64,000 bases of DNA from G963662605 sp963667005 (GCA_963667005.1 OY762937.1:2604001-2668000), one strand, 5' to 3'. Counted from the stretch's first letter, positions 25,324 to 36,200 are shown. Made by a program: numbers and translations. Notes: a model not told the origin generated them from the letters alone.

Positions 25324-28300
25324 ATGCAAATTAAAAACTACATTTTTCCATTATTCGGTATTATCCTGCTTAACACGATGATATCAGCCCAATCACAGGT
25401 GATCGGAGCCTATCCGCAGATGGACGGCGGCTTTGAAAATTCATCTGTCGGGGCAGTGGCAAGTAATGCCTTGTCAAGTGCTACCGGAATTCAAAGTACA
25501 GTCTGGACTACAAGCAGTTCAGGATTGGCAACAATCAAATCAGCTTTAGGTGGAGGGGGAGCGCCACGTACAGGTAATAAATGTCTTTCATATAAATCTA
25601 CCAGTACGACTAAACGTGTACAATCACCAACTGCTGCAAATGGTCTTGTGCAAAGTGCCACACCCCAAATCATACAGTTTTACTATAGAACCCCCTCAAC
25701 CACTGCTCCGGCATGTAGTGTTCAGGTAGGTGCAGGTACCGACGCGTATTTTGTTGCAGCCTCCTTTAAAAGCGCAGTAGTGTCGATGACGGGTACAAAC
25801 AATGGTTGGACAAAAGTTGCTACTGCATGTACATCAACTACTTCAACTGCAAGCCCTACATACGGTATTGAAATGGTTCGATTTGTTAATTCGGCTGCTG
25901 ACACAGTAAGTTTGGATGACGTCGTGATGTATCCGGGTACTGCTGTAGATGAAACTGCACCAGATGCAATTACTTCTCCGGTACAAGTTTCTGCAACTTC
26001 AGCTGCTCTAAGTTTTAGCTGGACAGCCCCTGCAACAGGAGTTGACGGTGGTGGATATATGGTTGTTCGTAGTTCAACGGATCCTTCAACAGCCCCCAAC
26101 GTAAATGGTGTTTATGCTGTTGGTAATACAGTTGCCTCTGGTCAGACAGTAGTTTATCTCGGAACAGATCCTTCGTTTACCGATAATGCTTTAACGCATA
26201 ATGTTCGCTACTATTACAGAATTTATACTGTTGACAAGGCATTTAACTATTCGACAGGTGTTGCATATACAGACTCCACGGTTTCACAATCTCTCTCGTC
26301 CGAACCGACAACACAAACAAGCGGAATTACATTTAGCAACATCCAACAGACTTCAATGACTGTTAACTGGACAAAAGGAAATGGAGCCAATAGATTAGTA
26401 TTAGTTAAATCTGGTGCGGCTGTTGACGGAATTCCTTCAGATGGTGTCAGTTATACGGCAAATGCAGCATACGGATCGGGATCATCAATCGGTACTTCGT
26501 ATGTGGCTTATAGTGGTACAGGTGATTCAGTAAACATTACCGGACTGACAAAAGCTTCCAGATACTATGTTTCTGTATACGAGTTTAACGGTTCAGCTGG
26601 CAGTGAAAATTATCTCACTTCTTCTGCCGGCTCCGGCAGCCAAACTACCGCGACAACGACTGTGTATTCTAATGGTACCGGCGGTGGTGTGTGGTCGGCT
26701 GGTGCTACATGGGTTGGCGGTGTAGCTCCTACCTCTACAGACAATGCGGTCATTGTTAGCGGTGACAGAGTTGTTGTTGGTGCAGCAGCTGGTGGCAGCG
26801 CTTTTAATGTTACTGTTAATACCGGTGGTGTATTGACTGCATCCGGAACAAATGTTACCAGTTCCAATAGTTATTTTATAAACGTATATGGTAATACCAT
26901 TACGGCGAATGATTCAATGGGTAATGGTACTGATGGTTTGAGCTTCAATATTTATAATGCAAATGCTACAATAACAGGCAGCAGTCCTATTCAATTGTCA
27001 CAGCTTCGTCCCCAAGTTACAACAGGTGCAGCACTGACTATTGATGCAAATGTGACCATGAATTACAGAGCTGGAGCTACCAGTACTGGTAGAGCGCTCA
27101 TTCTGGCAACAGGTACAGCACCAACTCCGACTACGAAGTTTTCATCAATCACGATTAATACAGGCAAGTCACTTAATTTTAACGATTATTCAAGTTTATG
27201 CTCAGCCAGTTCGGCAAGTACTGACTGGGACATTGATGCAACAATTACCGTGAATGGTACATTGAATGCAAAAAACCCGGGTTCAGAAGTCAATATCAGA
27301 ATTACCTCCGGACATACTGCTGCCATTAATGTCAATGGTACGGCGAGCATTCGTCAAATGTACTTGGGAAATAATGCAGCGACTAATTTCGTTAATTTAA
27401 CGATAAATTCGGGCGGTACTTTTACGGCTGCTGAAGATACAACCTCAGGTACTCTCGACCTCGGTTACTCAGGAGTTGTAATTTCTGGTGCAGGTACGTT
27501 CAATATTGGTCAGGGTGCTACGGTAAATATTGGGAACCCCAATGGTTTGAATTCTTCGACAGGACCGATCAGAACCACAACAAGAAATTTCAGCAGTTCA
27601 GCGACTTACTACTTTAATGCTTCGTCTGCTCAAGTTACCGGATCAGATATGCCATCAACGGTTAATAATCTGTCGGTAAATAATGCGGCTGGTGTTTCCT
27701 TGACGAAATCCACTCTGGTTAACGGCACACTGAACCTTGTTACCGGAAAGTTGACTCTTGGTTCAAGTAACCTAACACTTGCTAATTCCTATTCGGGAAC
27801 CGGTGCCTCAAGCAAGATGATTGTTACCTCGGGTGCAGGTGAATTGCGGAAATTAATTACTGCTCTGCCTACATCATTTACTTTCCCGGTAGGAACTGAT
27901 TCGACATATACTCCGGCAAAAATCACCATTACAGCCGGTACGCTATCTTCAGCATATATTGGTGTCAGATCGTCGGCTTCTAAGAGTGCACATAACACAA
28001 GTTCAACAAACTACCTCAATCGTACATGGACTTTAACTTCGAATGGAATCACTAATCCTGTTCATACAGATACATTAACGTATGGTGCCTCGGATGTAGT
28101 TGGAACAGAAGCAAGTCTTGTTGGTGGATTGTATACAGGTTCATCATGGACATCGCTTGGCAGTGTCAACACAGGTGTGCATGAAATCGCAGGAAGCAAT
28201 TTGACATCATTTAATGAAATAACTGCCGGTGAATTTGCAACAGCCGGTCACGTACAGGTTAAAGTTATTATGCAAGGTTATTATAACGCGGGCGGTTACT

Positions 28301-28872
28301 TGAATTCAAAGGATACCGTGAAAATATTACTGGCTCAGTCCGTAAGTCCATACGCAATTGTGGATTCATCAGAAGCAGTTTTGGATTCATTGACATATAC
28401 TGCAACCGGTACTTTCTCATCAGCACCTAATGGTACATATTATATCGTGGTGAAACACCGCAGTACTGTTGAAACATGGAGCGTTTCAGGAGTCGCTTAT
28501 ACAAGCAGTGGCACCGTTAACTATGATTTCTCATCCGCTGCTTCTCAGGCATATGGTGGAAATGAAGTCGAGGTTGATGCAGGTGTATTTGCCCTGTACA
28601 GCGGTGATTGTAATCAGGACGGTTATGTTGATCCGCTTGATTTATCTATGGTTGATCAGGATTCGTTTAACTACGTATCCGGTTCAGCTTTAGCCACAGA
28701 TGTAAATGGTGATCAATATGTTGATCCGTTGGATCTTTCGATTGTTGACCAAAATTCATTTAATTATGTTGGAATTCAAAGACCAAGTGCAGGCAGGGTA
28801 ATCAGCGCCAAAGAACGGGCTGCAACCTTACCTTACTATAAAAACTGGTTGTTGAAGAAAACATCGAAATAA
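25324..28872 (+). CDS. Large secreted multidomain protein with dockerin-like calcium repeats
   Basis: A 1182-residue secreted protein with a signal peptide (IFPLFGIILLNTMISAQS) and a GGAG box before the ATG. After an N-terminal beta-sandwich-like region, two fibronectin III-like modules span about residues 212-440. A long Thr/Ser/Gly-rich beta-solenoid-like section follows to about 950. The end has two EF-hand-like loops, GDCNQDGYVD near residue 1094 and DVNGDQYVD near residue 1126, both followed by PLDLS. This pair resembles a type I dockerin. The C-terminus lacks the T9SS NPF signature seen in neighbours. A strong terminator follows. Its ligand is unknown. Confidence 0.75.
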   Translation: MQIKNYIFPLFGIILLNTMISAQSQVIGAYPQMDGGFENSSVGAVASNALSSATGIQSTVWTTSSSGLATIKSALGGGGAPRTGNKCLSYKSTSTTKRVQSPTAANGLVQSATPQIIQFYYRTPSTTAPACSVQVGAGTDAYFVAASFKSAVVSMTGTNNGWTKVATACTSTTSTASPTYGIEMVRFVNSAADTVSLDDVVMYPGTAVDETAPDAITSPVQVSATSAALSFSWTAPATGVDGGGYMVVRSSTDPSTAPNVNGVYAVGNTVASGQTVVYLGTDPSFTDNALTHNVRYYYRIYTVDKAFNYSTGVAYTDSTVSQSLSSEPTTQTSGITFSNIQQTSMTVNWTKGNGANRLVLVKSGAAVDGIPSDGVSYTANAAYGSGSSIGTSYVAYSGTGDSVNITGLTKASRYYVSVYEFNGSAGSENYLTSSAGSGSQTTATTTVYSNGTGGGVWSAGATWVGGVAPTSTDNAVIVSGDRVVVGAAAGGSAFNVTVNTGGVLTASGTNVTSSNSYFINVYGNTITANDSMGNGTDGLSFNIYNANATITGSSPIQLSQLRPQVTTGAALTIDANVTMNYRAGATSTGRALILATGTAPTPTTKFSSITINTGKSLNFNDYSSLCSASSASTDWDIDATITVNGTLNAKNPGSEVNIRITSGHTAAINVNGTASIRQMYLGNNAATNFVNLTINSGGTFTAAEDTTSGTLDLGYSGVVISGAGTFNIGQGATVNIGNPNGLNSSTGPIRTTTRNFSSSATYYFNASSAQVTGSDMPSTVNNLSVNNAAGVSLTKSTLVNGTLNLVTGKLTLGSSNLTLANSYSGTGASSKMIVTSGAGELRKLITALPTSFTFPVGTDSTYTPAKITITAGTLSSAYIGVRSSASKSAHNTSSTNYLNRTWTLTSNGITNPVHTDTLTYGASDVVGTEASLVGGLYTGSSWTSLGSVNTGVHEIAGSNLTSFNEITAGEFATAGHVQVKVIMQGYYNAGGYLNSKDTVKILLAQSVSPYAIVDSSEAVLDSLTYTATGTFSSAPNGTYYIVVKHRSTVETWSVSGVAYTSSGTVNYDFSSAASQAYGGNEVEVDAGVFALYSGDCNQDGYVDPLDLSMVDQDSFNYVSGSALATDVNGDQYVDPLDLSIVDQNSFNYVGIQRPSAGRVISAKERAATLPYYKNWLLKKTSK

Positions 28873-28891
28873 CCAAACTATAAGTATGAAA

Positions 28892-28921
28892 AGCCCCCCG
28901 ACAACTCGGGGGGCTTTTTTT
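28892..28921 (+). terminator. Strong rho-independent terminator
   Basis: A 10-bp GC-rich stem, AGCCCCCCGA with TCGGGGGGCT around a CAAC loop, is followed by a run of T. It lies 19 bases after the large secreted protein gene. Confidence 0.93.
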
Positions 28922-28953
28922 ATAGCATATAAAATCAGAGATACTGTAATAAG

Positions 28954-29868
28954 ATGATTGTACGGATAAAGAATGTATTAGCCGGGTTATTGCTTTTCCT
29001 TTCAATAAGTGGCTGTGGGGCAGGTGGAAACCGTGTGCTCGAATCGACCTCATGGAAAGCCGATTTTGTAAAAACATACAGCACTGCATTGAATATTTCA
29101 TACGGCAAGACGCCATACAATGAATGCAAGTTAGATGTCTACTACATCAAGAAGGGGGCTCCTGTACCGGTATTATTATTTTTTCATGGCGGTGGCTGGG
29201 TTAAGGGGAGTAAAGATGAAATGACTTTCGCAACGTATATGAAAGCCGGTTGGGGCATAGTGAATGTTGAATATCGCTTTGCAAATACATCCTCTATTAT
29301 AGCTCCGGTTGAAGATAGCAGGGCAGCCCTCGCCTGGGTTTATGCCCATGCCAGCCAATATAATTTCGATACAAATAAAATTATCGCCGCAGGAAACTCT
29401 GCCGGCGCACATTTAGCTCTATTTGCCGGATTATCCGGAGCCCATGCGGAATTTGACAATAATTGTGAATATAGTGGAGATTTGCATGTAGCTGCCATAA
29501 TAAATAATTATGGTCCGACAGATTTATCTAAACTGCTTACTGATTCACGAGTCAAAAAGAACTCAGGAAGGTGGTTTAATGGAGTCGTGAATAAAGAGGA
29601 ATTGGCAAGGAAAATTTCACCGGTCAATTATGTTAAAGCCGGATGTCCGCCTGTATTCACAACGCATGGAGATAAGGACCCTACAGTTCCATATGAACAA
29701 GCGTTGATACTGAAGAGAGCATTGGATGAAAACCATATCTCAAATGAATTATATACTGTTCCAGATGGAGGGCATGGCAAATTTTCAGAAGTGGATAAAA
29801 AGGAAATCCTTAGAAAACTGTCCGCCTTTCTGAAAAAGCAAGTCGGGGTTGAGTTATCCATTGATTAG
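28954..29868 (+). CDS. Alpha/beta hydrolase (esterase), predicted lipoprotein
   Basis: A 304-residue esterase of the BD-FAE/HSL-like type. The N-terminus has a hydrophobic stretch and lipobox (LFLSISGC), so the enzyme is probably lipid-anchored in the envelope. The oxyanion-hole motif is FFHGGGWVKGSKDEM. The nucleophile serine is in AAGNSAGAHLAL. The acid and base are probably in GDKDPTVPYEQ and DGGHGKF. Members remove acetyl or feruloyl esters from carbohydrates or cleave other small esters. The substrate is unknown. It converges with the MFS gene 7 bases downstream. Confidence 0.87.
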   Translation: MIVRIKNVLAGLLLFLSISGCGAGGNRVLESTSWKADFVKTYSTALNISYGKTPYNECKLDVYYIKKGAPVPVLLFFHGGGWVKGSKDEMTFATYMKAGWGIVNVEYRFANTSSIIAPVEDSRAALAWVYAHASQYNFDTNKIIAAGNSAGAHLALFAGLSGAHAEFDNNCEYSGDLHVAAIINNYGPTDLSKLLTDSRVKKNSGRWFNGVVNKEELARKISPVNYVKAGCPPVFTTHGDKDPTVPYEQALILKRALDENHISNELYTVPDGGHGKFSEVDKKEILRKLSAFLKKQVGVELSID

Positions 29869-29875
29869 AAGTAGC

Positions 29876-31123
29876 TTACTGTTGTAAGCTTAAGCTCCGG
29901 AGCTTTGGTGCAACTTTTCGAATAACTGCTACAACCCCAAGTGTCATACTGCCTCCGAAGATTATCGAAGGTATGAGAGTCAACAATTTGGCTGCTATAC
30001 CGGATTCTAAGGAACCTAACTCATTCGATGATCCGATAAATATGCTGTTCACCGCTGTTACCCGGCCCCTCATTTCATCGGGAGTGAATACCTGCATAAT
30101 TGTCCCACGTATTACCACACTCACATTATCTGTCATACCACTGAGTATCAATGCCAAAATGGCTGTGGGAAAGGATTTCGATAATGCGAACAGAATAATT
30201 GAAATCCCGAAACCGAATACGGCAATCAACAAATTGCGACCCGCCTTTTTAAACGGTGGAAAATAAATCAAAAAAACGGACATACAGATTGATCCGATTG
30301 CCGGAGCAGCTCGTAAAAATCCCAGTCCCTGTGACCCGGTATGTAATACCTGATCTGCAAAAATTGGAAGTACGCAAACGGCACCGCCAAAAAAAACTGC
30401 GAACATGTCTAAGCTTATTGCGCTGAGCACGATTTGATTTGAAAAAACGAATTTCAAACCTTTGGATAAGCTTACAAAGATATTCTCCTCTTTGTCATGA
30501 ACCGGAAGGGGTTTCTTCTTTATTTTCAAGAAGCAAAGTAAGGTAGCAACAGTACAGACAGTTACAATTGCATAGGTTACACTCATACCGAAAAACCCGC
30601 AAACAATCCCTCCGATGGCCGGCCCGGTAACCGCTGCTACGTGCCACGCAATGCTATTCCAGGTTGCCGCATTTCCGTAATATTCCTTTGGTACCAACTG
30701 AGCTGACAAAGCTCCTTGAGCAGGGAAGATAAATCCGCGTGCAATGCCTGTAATAAAAATGATTCCATAAATTGGAAGAGCTTTATATGTCGTTAGTAAA
30801 AATCCGAGGTGATCAGTTACTACATACAAAGCGGCAGCACAAAGTGTATATACGATAGTTGATGACAGAATTATGCTTTTGCGATTTATATTATCCGCTA
30901 CATGTCCGGCAAATAACGCGATACTCAGGAATGGGATCGCCTCAGCGAGTCCTACTAATCCCAATGAGACCGGATCGTGTGTTAAACCATACACCTGCCA
31001 GCCGACGATAACGGACTGCATTTGAATGGCGAAAGTGAGAAGAAAGCGTGCATAAACGAACCAACGATATTCATCTATTTTAATAGCTGCATAAGAATCG
31101 TTGCTATTAAGCTGTTGTGCCAA
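29876..31123 (-). CDS. MFS transporter (enterobactin-exporter-like/MFS_3)
   Basis: A 415-residue major facilitator with about twelve membrane segments. The N-terminal half has the loop LFAGHVADNINRKSIIL between segments 2 and 3, and the second half has DEMRGRVTAVNSIFIG. These are typical of the MFS_3/EntS-like exporter group. The cargo is unknown. The start is a TTG at 31123, supported by an AAGGA box 5 bases upstream; no ATG is close. The gene is followed by the convergent esterase. Confidence 0.85.
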   Translation of the reverse strand: MAQQLNSNDSYAAIKIDEYRWFVYARFLLTFAIQMQSVIVGWQVYGLTHDPVSLGLVGLAEAIPFLSIALFAGHVADNINRKSIILSSTIVYTLCAAALYVVTDHLGFLLTTYKALPIYGIIFITGIARGFIFPAQGALSAQLVPKEYYGNAATWNSIAWHVAAVTGPAIGGIVCGFFGMSVTYAIVTVCTVATLLCFLKIKKKPLPVHDKEENIFVSLSKGLKFVFSNQIVLSAISLDMFAVFFGGAVCVLPIFADQVLHTGSQGLGFLRAAPAIGSICMSVFLIYFPPFKKAGRNLLIAVFGFGISIILFALSKSFPTAILALILSGMTDNVSVVIRGTIMQVFTPDEMRGRVTAVNSIFIGSSNELGSLESGIAAKLLTLIPSIIFGGSMTLGVVAVIRKVAPKLRSLSLQQ

Positions 31124-31156
31124 GATAATCCTTAATCAAAACTGAGAGTGAAAAAA

Positions 31157-31777
31157 TCAGACTTTGTCCAAACAGAAGACAGGTTGTCCTGCTAATTCTA
31201 TCTTTTCAAAGCCCATTTTACGAAGATATTCATCATGCTTTTTATTGCCGGGATCGCTATAGATTTTCTTAGCACTTTTTTTAGCAAATATATTTTTATA
31301 AACATACTTTCCGATTTTTAGATCACGATATCCGGGAATGACAAAGTCAAGCTTGATATAGTAACTATCATCTTCACCTCTCTCCGCAATAATCAAACCG
31401 GCGGGAATTGAATTACGGAGGATAAAAAACACTGTCGTCGCATCACTTGCCTTAAATACAAAATTCGGCATGTACTTAATGATCTCTTTGAAATGAAATT
31501 GAACAAAATAAGTGAGGTAATCACTATCATGCGAGACTTCTAAGATGTTGAAAAACTCTTCAGCTTTCAAAATATCCCATAAATAATAAAGGTCAACAAG
31601 ACAAATGACTCCGTTGACAACAAAAACAGGGTAGGCGTGTATGATAAGGCCGTAACCGGAAAAGAGGATTGCGCCTATCAGGTTAATAATCCTGAGCTTT
31701 ACAATCCCGCTCATCATTAAAGAAATCGCAACTAACGCAGATGCAAAATATCCAAGCCATTCAAAGTATATATTCAT
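31157..31777 (-). CDS. YgjV-like membrane domain fused to a GNAT-like acetyltransferase domain
   Basis: A 206-residue protein when started at the ATG at 31777, which has a GGAG box; the frame extends further to 31819. Residues about 1-75 hold three membrane segments with the pattern of YgjV-family proteins (LGYFASALVAISLMMS, LRIINLIGAILFSGYGL, AYPVFVVNG). The rest resembles a GNAT acyltransferase: FFILRNSIPAGLIIAE, then VIPGYRDLKIGKYVY and the terminal strand YLRKMGFEKIEL. The fusion is an inference from pattern. The function is unknown. It lies between the MFS gene and the ArsR-GIY-YIG gene on the same strand. Confidence 0.6.
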   Translation of the reverse strand: MNIYFEWLGYFASALVAISLMMSGIVKLRIINLIGAILFSGYGLIIHAYPVFVVNGVICLVDLYYLWDILKAEEFFNILEVSHDSDYLTYFVQFHFKEIIKYMPNFVFKASDATTVFFILRNSIPAGLIIAERGEDDSYYIKLDFVIPGYRDLKIGKYVYKNIFAKKSAKKIYSDPGNKKHDEYLRKMGFEKIELAGQPVFCLDKV

Positions 31778-31870
31778 ATTCTCTCCAATACGTAAATTCG
31801 AACAGCAAAAATACGGCAAAAATCATTATGATAAAATGGGTGCGCCGTATTTCTGCAAATCCGGAGAATA

Positions 31871-32887
31871 CTATTTTACCAAAGATGTGGCTTTTAAGAG
31901 GGAGAAGGGCTTACCTTCTTCGTTCAGCTTATTACACCAAAGTTCCTCCAGAGTCTTTATATCCTCGGTGTAATCGTATCCTTTTTCTTCTTTGGGTTCC
32001 AGCATATCCAGCACTTCAAAAGTAATTGCATCATAACCACGTTTATCGTAGGCTTCCTGTAATTCCTTTATCGTGTGTATATGTGTCTCCAACTCCATGC
32101 GATGGCGATTGAATATCGCTCTCATATTCTTGTTACTACCTAAATATATTGTGTTGTGTTCGCTATCGCGTATAATATATACACCCATCGGGGGTAGTAC
32201 TTCTTTAAGTGCACGATTTATTTCTTTTAAATTTGCCATTTTATTCTTTTTTTCTTCTGAGTATTGTACATGCTTTTTGCTGCTGCGTCGGTGTGAAGCT
32301 GAAACAATTGACGGTTTGGAATGGCCGATTTGTTCAGACTCAAGTATACGGTAAATTCCGGCATCACGCTGCATCATTCCTGTATCTATAAAAAGCCGCC
32401 GGATAGTGATATAGTCTTTGGCAACTGTCTTTAATATTTCGTCAACCTCTTTTTCCGTATACATTCTACTTGTATTGAATAGCTTTAAAAATTCTTCAAG
32501 TATTATGATTTTCTTTTTAAACTGTGAAGGCAGTTTTTCAAGCAATCCGTCCCGGATAAAAGTCGAGATTACTTTTTGTCGATACGCTTCAATTCGCTTA
32601 TCCTGCATCTCGGACAGGGGATTAGTAAATGATACTAAATCCTTGATAGTGGAATCAAACACTTGTTCATTCAGATGGAATATCACATAGTATTGCTGCT
32701 TTTCTTTGAACACCAACCCGGCCATTTCAAGTTTTTTTAAATGAAAAGAAACGGTAGATTCGGCCAAGTGCAAGCGTTGACTTAATTCCTCAACATATTG
32801 AGGTTTTTTTCGTAACGAGCTTACGATGAGCAATCGGGAAGAATCCGATAGTGCTTTGAATATATTTAGGCTGGTTTTGATTTCCAT
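31871..32887 (-). CDS. ArsR-type HTH, DUF2087 and GIY-YIG domain fusion protein
   Basis: A 338-residue protein when started at ATG 32887; upstream in-frame ATGs at 32914 and 32938 are possible, and none has a clear ribosome-binding site. Residues about 1-75 form an ArsR-like winged helix (FKALSDSSRLLIVSSL, LHLAESTVSFHLKKLEMAGL). Residues about 100-180 match DUF2087 (LPSQFKKKIIILEEFLKLF, then YITIRRLFIDTGMMQR). Residues about 230-330 look like a GIY-YIG nuclease-type domain (MGVYIIRDSEHNTIYLGS, FNRHRMEL, YDAITFEVLDML). A linker rich in Ser, Lys and Arg separates the last two. Either sensor-regulator or DNA-processing roles are possible. It diverges from the endonuclease I gene. Confidence 0.75.
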   Translation of the reverse strand: MEIKTSLNIFKALSDSSRLLIVSSLRKKPQYVEELSQRLHLAESTVSFHLKKLEMAGLVFKEKQQYYVIFHLNEQVFDSTIKDLVSFTNPLSEMQDKRIEAYRQKVISTFIRDGLLEKLPSQFKKKIIILEEFLKLFNTSRMYTEKEVDEILKTVAKDYITIRRLFIDTGMMQRDAGIYRILESEQIGHSKPSIVSASHRRSSKKHVQYSEEKKNKMANLKEINRALKEVLPPMGVYIIRDSEHNTIYLGSNKNMRAIFNRHRMELETHIHTIKELQEAYDKRGYDAITFEVLDMLEPKEEKGYDYTEDIKTLEELWCNKLNEEGKPFSLLKATSLVK

Positions 32888-33206
32888 AAATTTCAAAAGT
32901 GATTCGATAAACATCAAACTAAAATAGTAAAAGTTCATGAATTTGGCAAATATGATTTTATCTATATCGAAATAAAAACCAACATTGATATCAAAGAGAG
33001 CAGAATTGTATCAATCTGCGCAGTATATCTTCTACAAACGCATAAATAATTCGATTAAATTAGGGGCATTTTTTTTATACGTAAATACTGCATAATTCAT
33101 CAATAAAGTGACTTTTCGCATAATTTTTTGACCAAAATTAGTTAAATTTAATGTTTTGATTTTCTTGAAAACCACATTTTTAGCCAATGTATATCGAAGC
33201 ATACAA
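32888..33206. other. AT-rich divergent intergenic region
   Basis: This 319-bp AT-rich stretch separates the divergent ArsR-type regulator and the secreted endonuclease gene, so it must carry both promoters. I see no gene, RNA or clear palindrome in it, and I cannot assign promoter boxes with confidence. Confidence 0.6.
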
Positions 33207-36200
33207 ATGATTAGATTTTCCTATGTAACTTATTTTATAATTATCCTCGCGAGCGTTGTTTTAGGGCAGGCGGATTCTTACTATTCGACGATTAATCCGG
33301 ATACTTCAACTTTCATTTCAAATTTAGAAACGAGAATCAGGTCACCTTACACTACAATTTCGTATGATCAATTTGACGAGACAAACGTAGCGAACTTCGC
33401 TTCGCGCGATACGGTTATTGGCGGAACCACATATGGTGTTTTTACGGATGTATATAGTGGCGAAAATTGTGTTTATACTAAGCCTTTTGCCTGGGGTTCA
33501 ACATACAGCCGTGAACATACTTGGTGTCAGAGCTGGTTCCCTGTAGCCAGTACTTCAAATCCCTATTATTCCGATCAGCATCACCTCTTTCCGGTTCAGC
33601 AAAATCATACGAATGTTATACGCAGCAACCATCCATTGGGGATTGTAAAAACGGTTTCGTCCTCGTACCTCGAAGCGAAATACGGTACAGATTCCTTAGG
33701 CAATAACGTATATGAACCACGTGATTGCCACAAAGGAGATGCAGCCCGGGCGTTATTATACATGGCTGTGCGTTATAATGGAGTTGCGGGATATGGTGAC
33801 TGGACATTCAACTATTTGAATACATCAACATTGCCATCAGCCTCGGAAGGACCGGAGTATTTAGCAACTTTATTGAAATGGAATAAGCAAGATCCGCCTG
33901 ATAAATGGGAAATCGATAGAAATAATTACGTCCAATCAATACAACAGAATAGAAATCCATTTGTTGATCATCCGGAGTGGGTGAATTACATTAATTTCGG
34001 AGATCTTTCGAAAATTTCTGTTTCATATAGTACGGAACCTTCTTTCAAATCCAGTAACATTGTAGTAACCAAAGGGGCTAATTCGGTTACGGTTACATGG
34101 GCAAAAGTTTCTTCAGGAACACAGACCCCCTCAGGATATATTCTCGAAGGATTCAGGACAAATACATATTTTCTCCCTATAGATGGAGAGGTATACGTTG
34201 ATAAAACAACCTGGTCTGATAGTTCGGCAATTGTAAATCTGGCATATGGAACAACTTCATATACATTTAGCGGGGTAGATACATCAAAACAGTTCTATTT
34301 TAAACTCTTCCCGTATAATGGAACGAGCACATTGAGAAATTATAAGACAACAGGATTGGCCGATACACTATCGTTATTGCAACCTGTGGGTGGCGAGTCA
34401 TGGGGTGCTGCGACAACTCAGCAAATAATTTGGTCAAGCATTGCCATTGCAAATGTTAAATTGGAATACACTACCAACGGAGGAACAAACTGGACAACCA
34501 TTATAGCAAGTACACCTGCCTCTACCGGGTATTATGACTGGACAGTACCATCTACAATATCTTCAAGTTATAAAATCAGAATCACGGACGCGAGTACACC
34601 CTCTCGGACGGCAACAAGTGCAAGTACTTTTTCGGTCACCTCTTCGTCTGCTACGGTTACTTTAACTTCTCCGGTTGGCGGCGAAAACTGGTTTGTCGGC
34701 GCTTCACATAACATAACGTGGAGTTCCGCAATGATTACCAACATCAAAATTGAATACTCAACAGATAGCGGCTCAAGTTGGATTACAGTCATTGCTTCTA
34801 CTTCAGCAAGCACCAGTACTTATTCATGGACTGTACCGAATACAATTTCTTCAACATGTTATGTTAAGCTAAGCGATGCAAGTAATGCGGCGGTGTCTTC
34901 AATGTCTTCCGGTACTTTCACAATTTCGGCATCTCCAACATTGACTATTACGGCTCCGGTAGGTGGAGAAAGCTGGACCGGAAATACATCACATAACATT
35001 ACCTGGAGCTACGTGAATGTTGCTAATGTAAAACTGGAATATACCACCGATGCAGGTAGCAGTTGGAATACGATCATTGCCAGCACTGCTTCCAGTGCAG
35101 GAACATATAATTGGACAGTTCCTAACCTTGCTTCAACGAATTATAAAGTCCGCATCAGTGATGTTGCGGGCAATGCGACTGCATCTGTCAGTCCATCCGT
35201 TTTTACCGTGACAGCAGTCACCGGAACGTTGTCACTTACAGCTCCTGTTGGCGGAGAAAGTTGGGTAGGCGGGTCGTCTCATAACATTACATGGACAAGT
35301 TCAAATGTTACCAATGTTAAACTTGAGTATACTACTGATGCCGGTTCCAATTGGACTACCATCATTGCCAGTACCGCGGCAAGTGCTGGTGCTTACTCAT
35401 GGTCGGTGTCAAATATTGCTTCAACAAATTATAAAGTGCGAATAACGGATGCTTCCAACGCATCTGTAACCTCAATGTCCGCGTCAGTATTTACGGTAAC
35501 GGTAAGTAACAGTTTAACGCTGACCTCTCCGGTTGGCGGAGAAAGTTGGACAGTCGCAACTCTACATAACATTTCGTGGACCAGTTCGGGTGTCACAAAT
35601 GTGATGATTGAATATACCACAAATAACGGAACCAATTGGACTACAGTTATTGCTAGTACGTCAGCAGGCGCCAGCTTGTATTCGTGGACTATTCCAAACA
35701 CTGCATCGGCAAATTGCAAAGTACGGGTAAGTGATGCAAGTAATTCTGCTTTGAATTCAATAAGCTCTTCTATATTTGCCATCTCTTCATCGTATGTATC
35801 TCCCTTTAACATGAGTGCAGGAGTAACCTACTCACAAAATTTTGATACATTGGGTACATCTGCAACGGCAACTTTGCCGTATGGGTGGAAAGTAGCAAAA
35901 AACACTGCGACTTTACAAACAATCGGTGCATATAGCAGCACAAACGCAGTTAGTACCACTACCTATGCGGCGGGTAATAGCATGAGCAGTACAGCAGCAA
36001 ACGGCATTTATAATTTTGGCGCCGGTGTTTCGAGTACCGCAACCGACAGAGCACTTGGGGGAATATCCTCATCTTCCGCTTCAAAAAATGTGAACATGTT
36101 ACTTGCTATGAAAAATAACGGAGCAAGTGCAATTTCCGGTTTTACCATCAGCTACAAAGTCGAAAAGTATCGTAACGGATCGAATAGCGCCGGATTTTCT

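Noticed and set aside
25722..26867. Long minus-strand frames inside the large secreted protein gene
   Set aside because: They are antisense to a Thr/Ser/Gly-rich coding region, have low-complexity Val/Ala/Thr composition and no start signals, so they are codon-composition shadows.
35429..35812. 127-codon minus-strand frame in the endonuclease repeat region
   Set aside because: It mirrors the repeat on the other strand, and similar frames appear at the equivalent place in other repeats.
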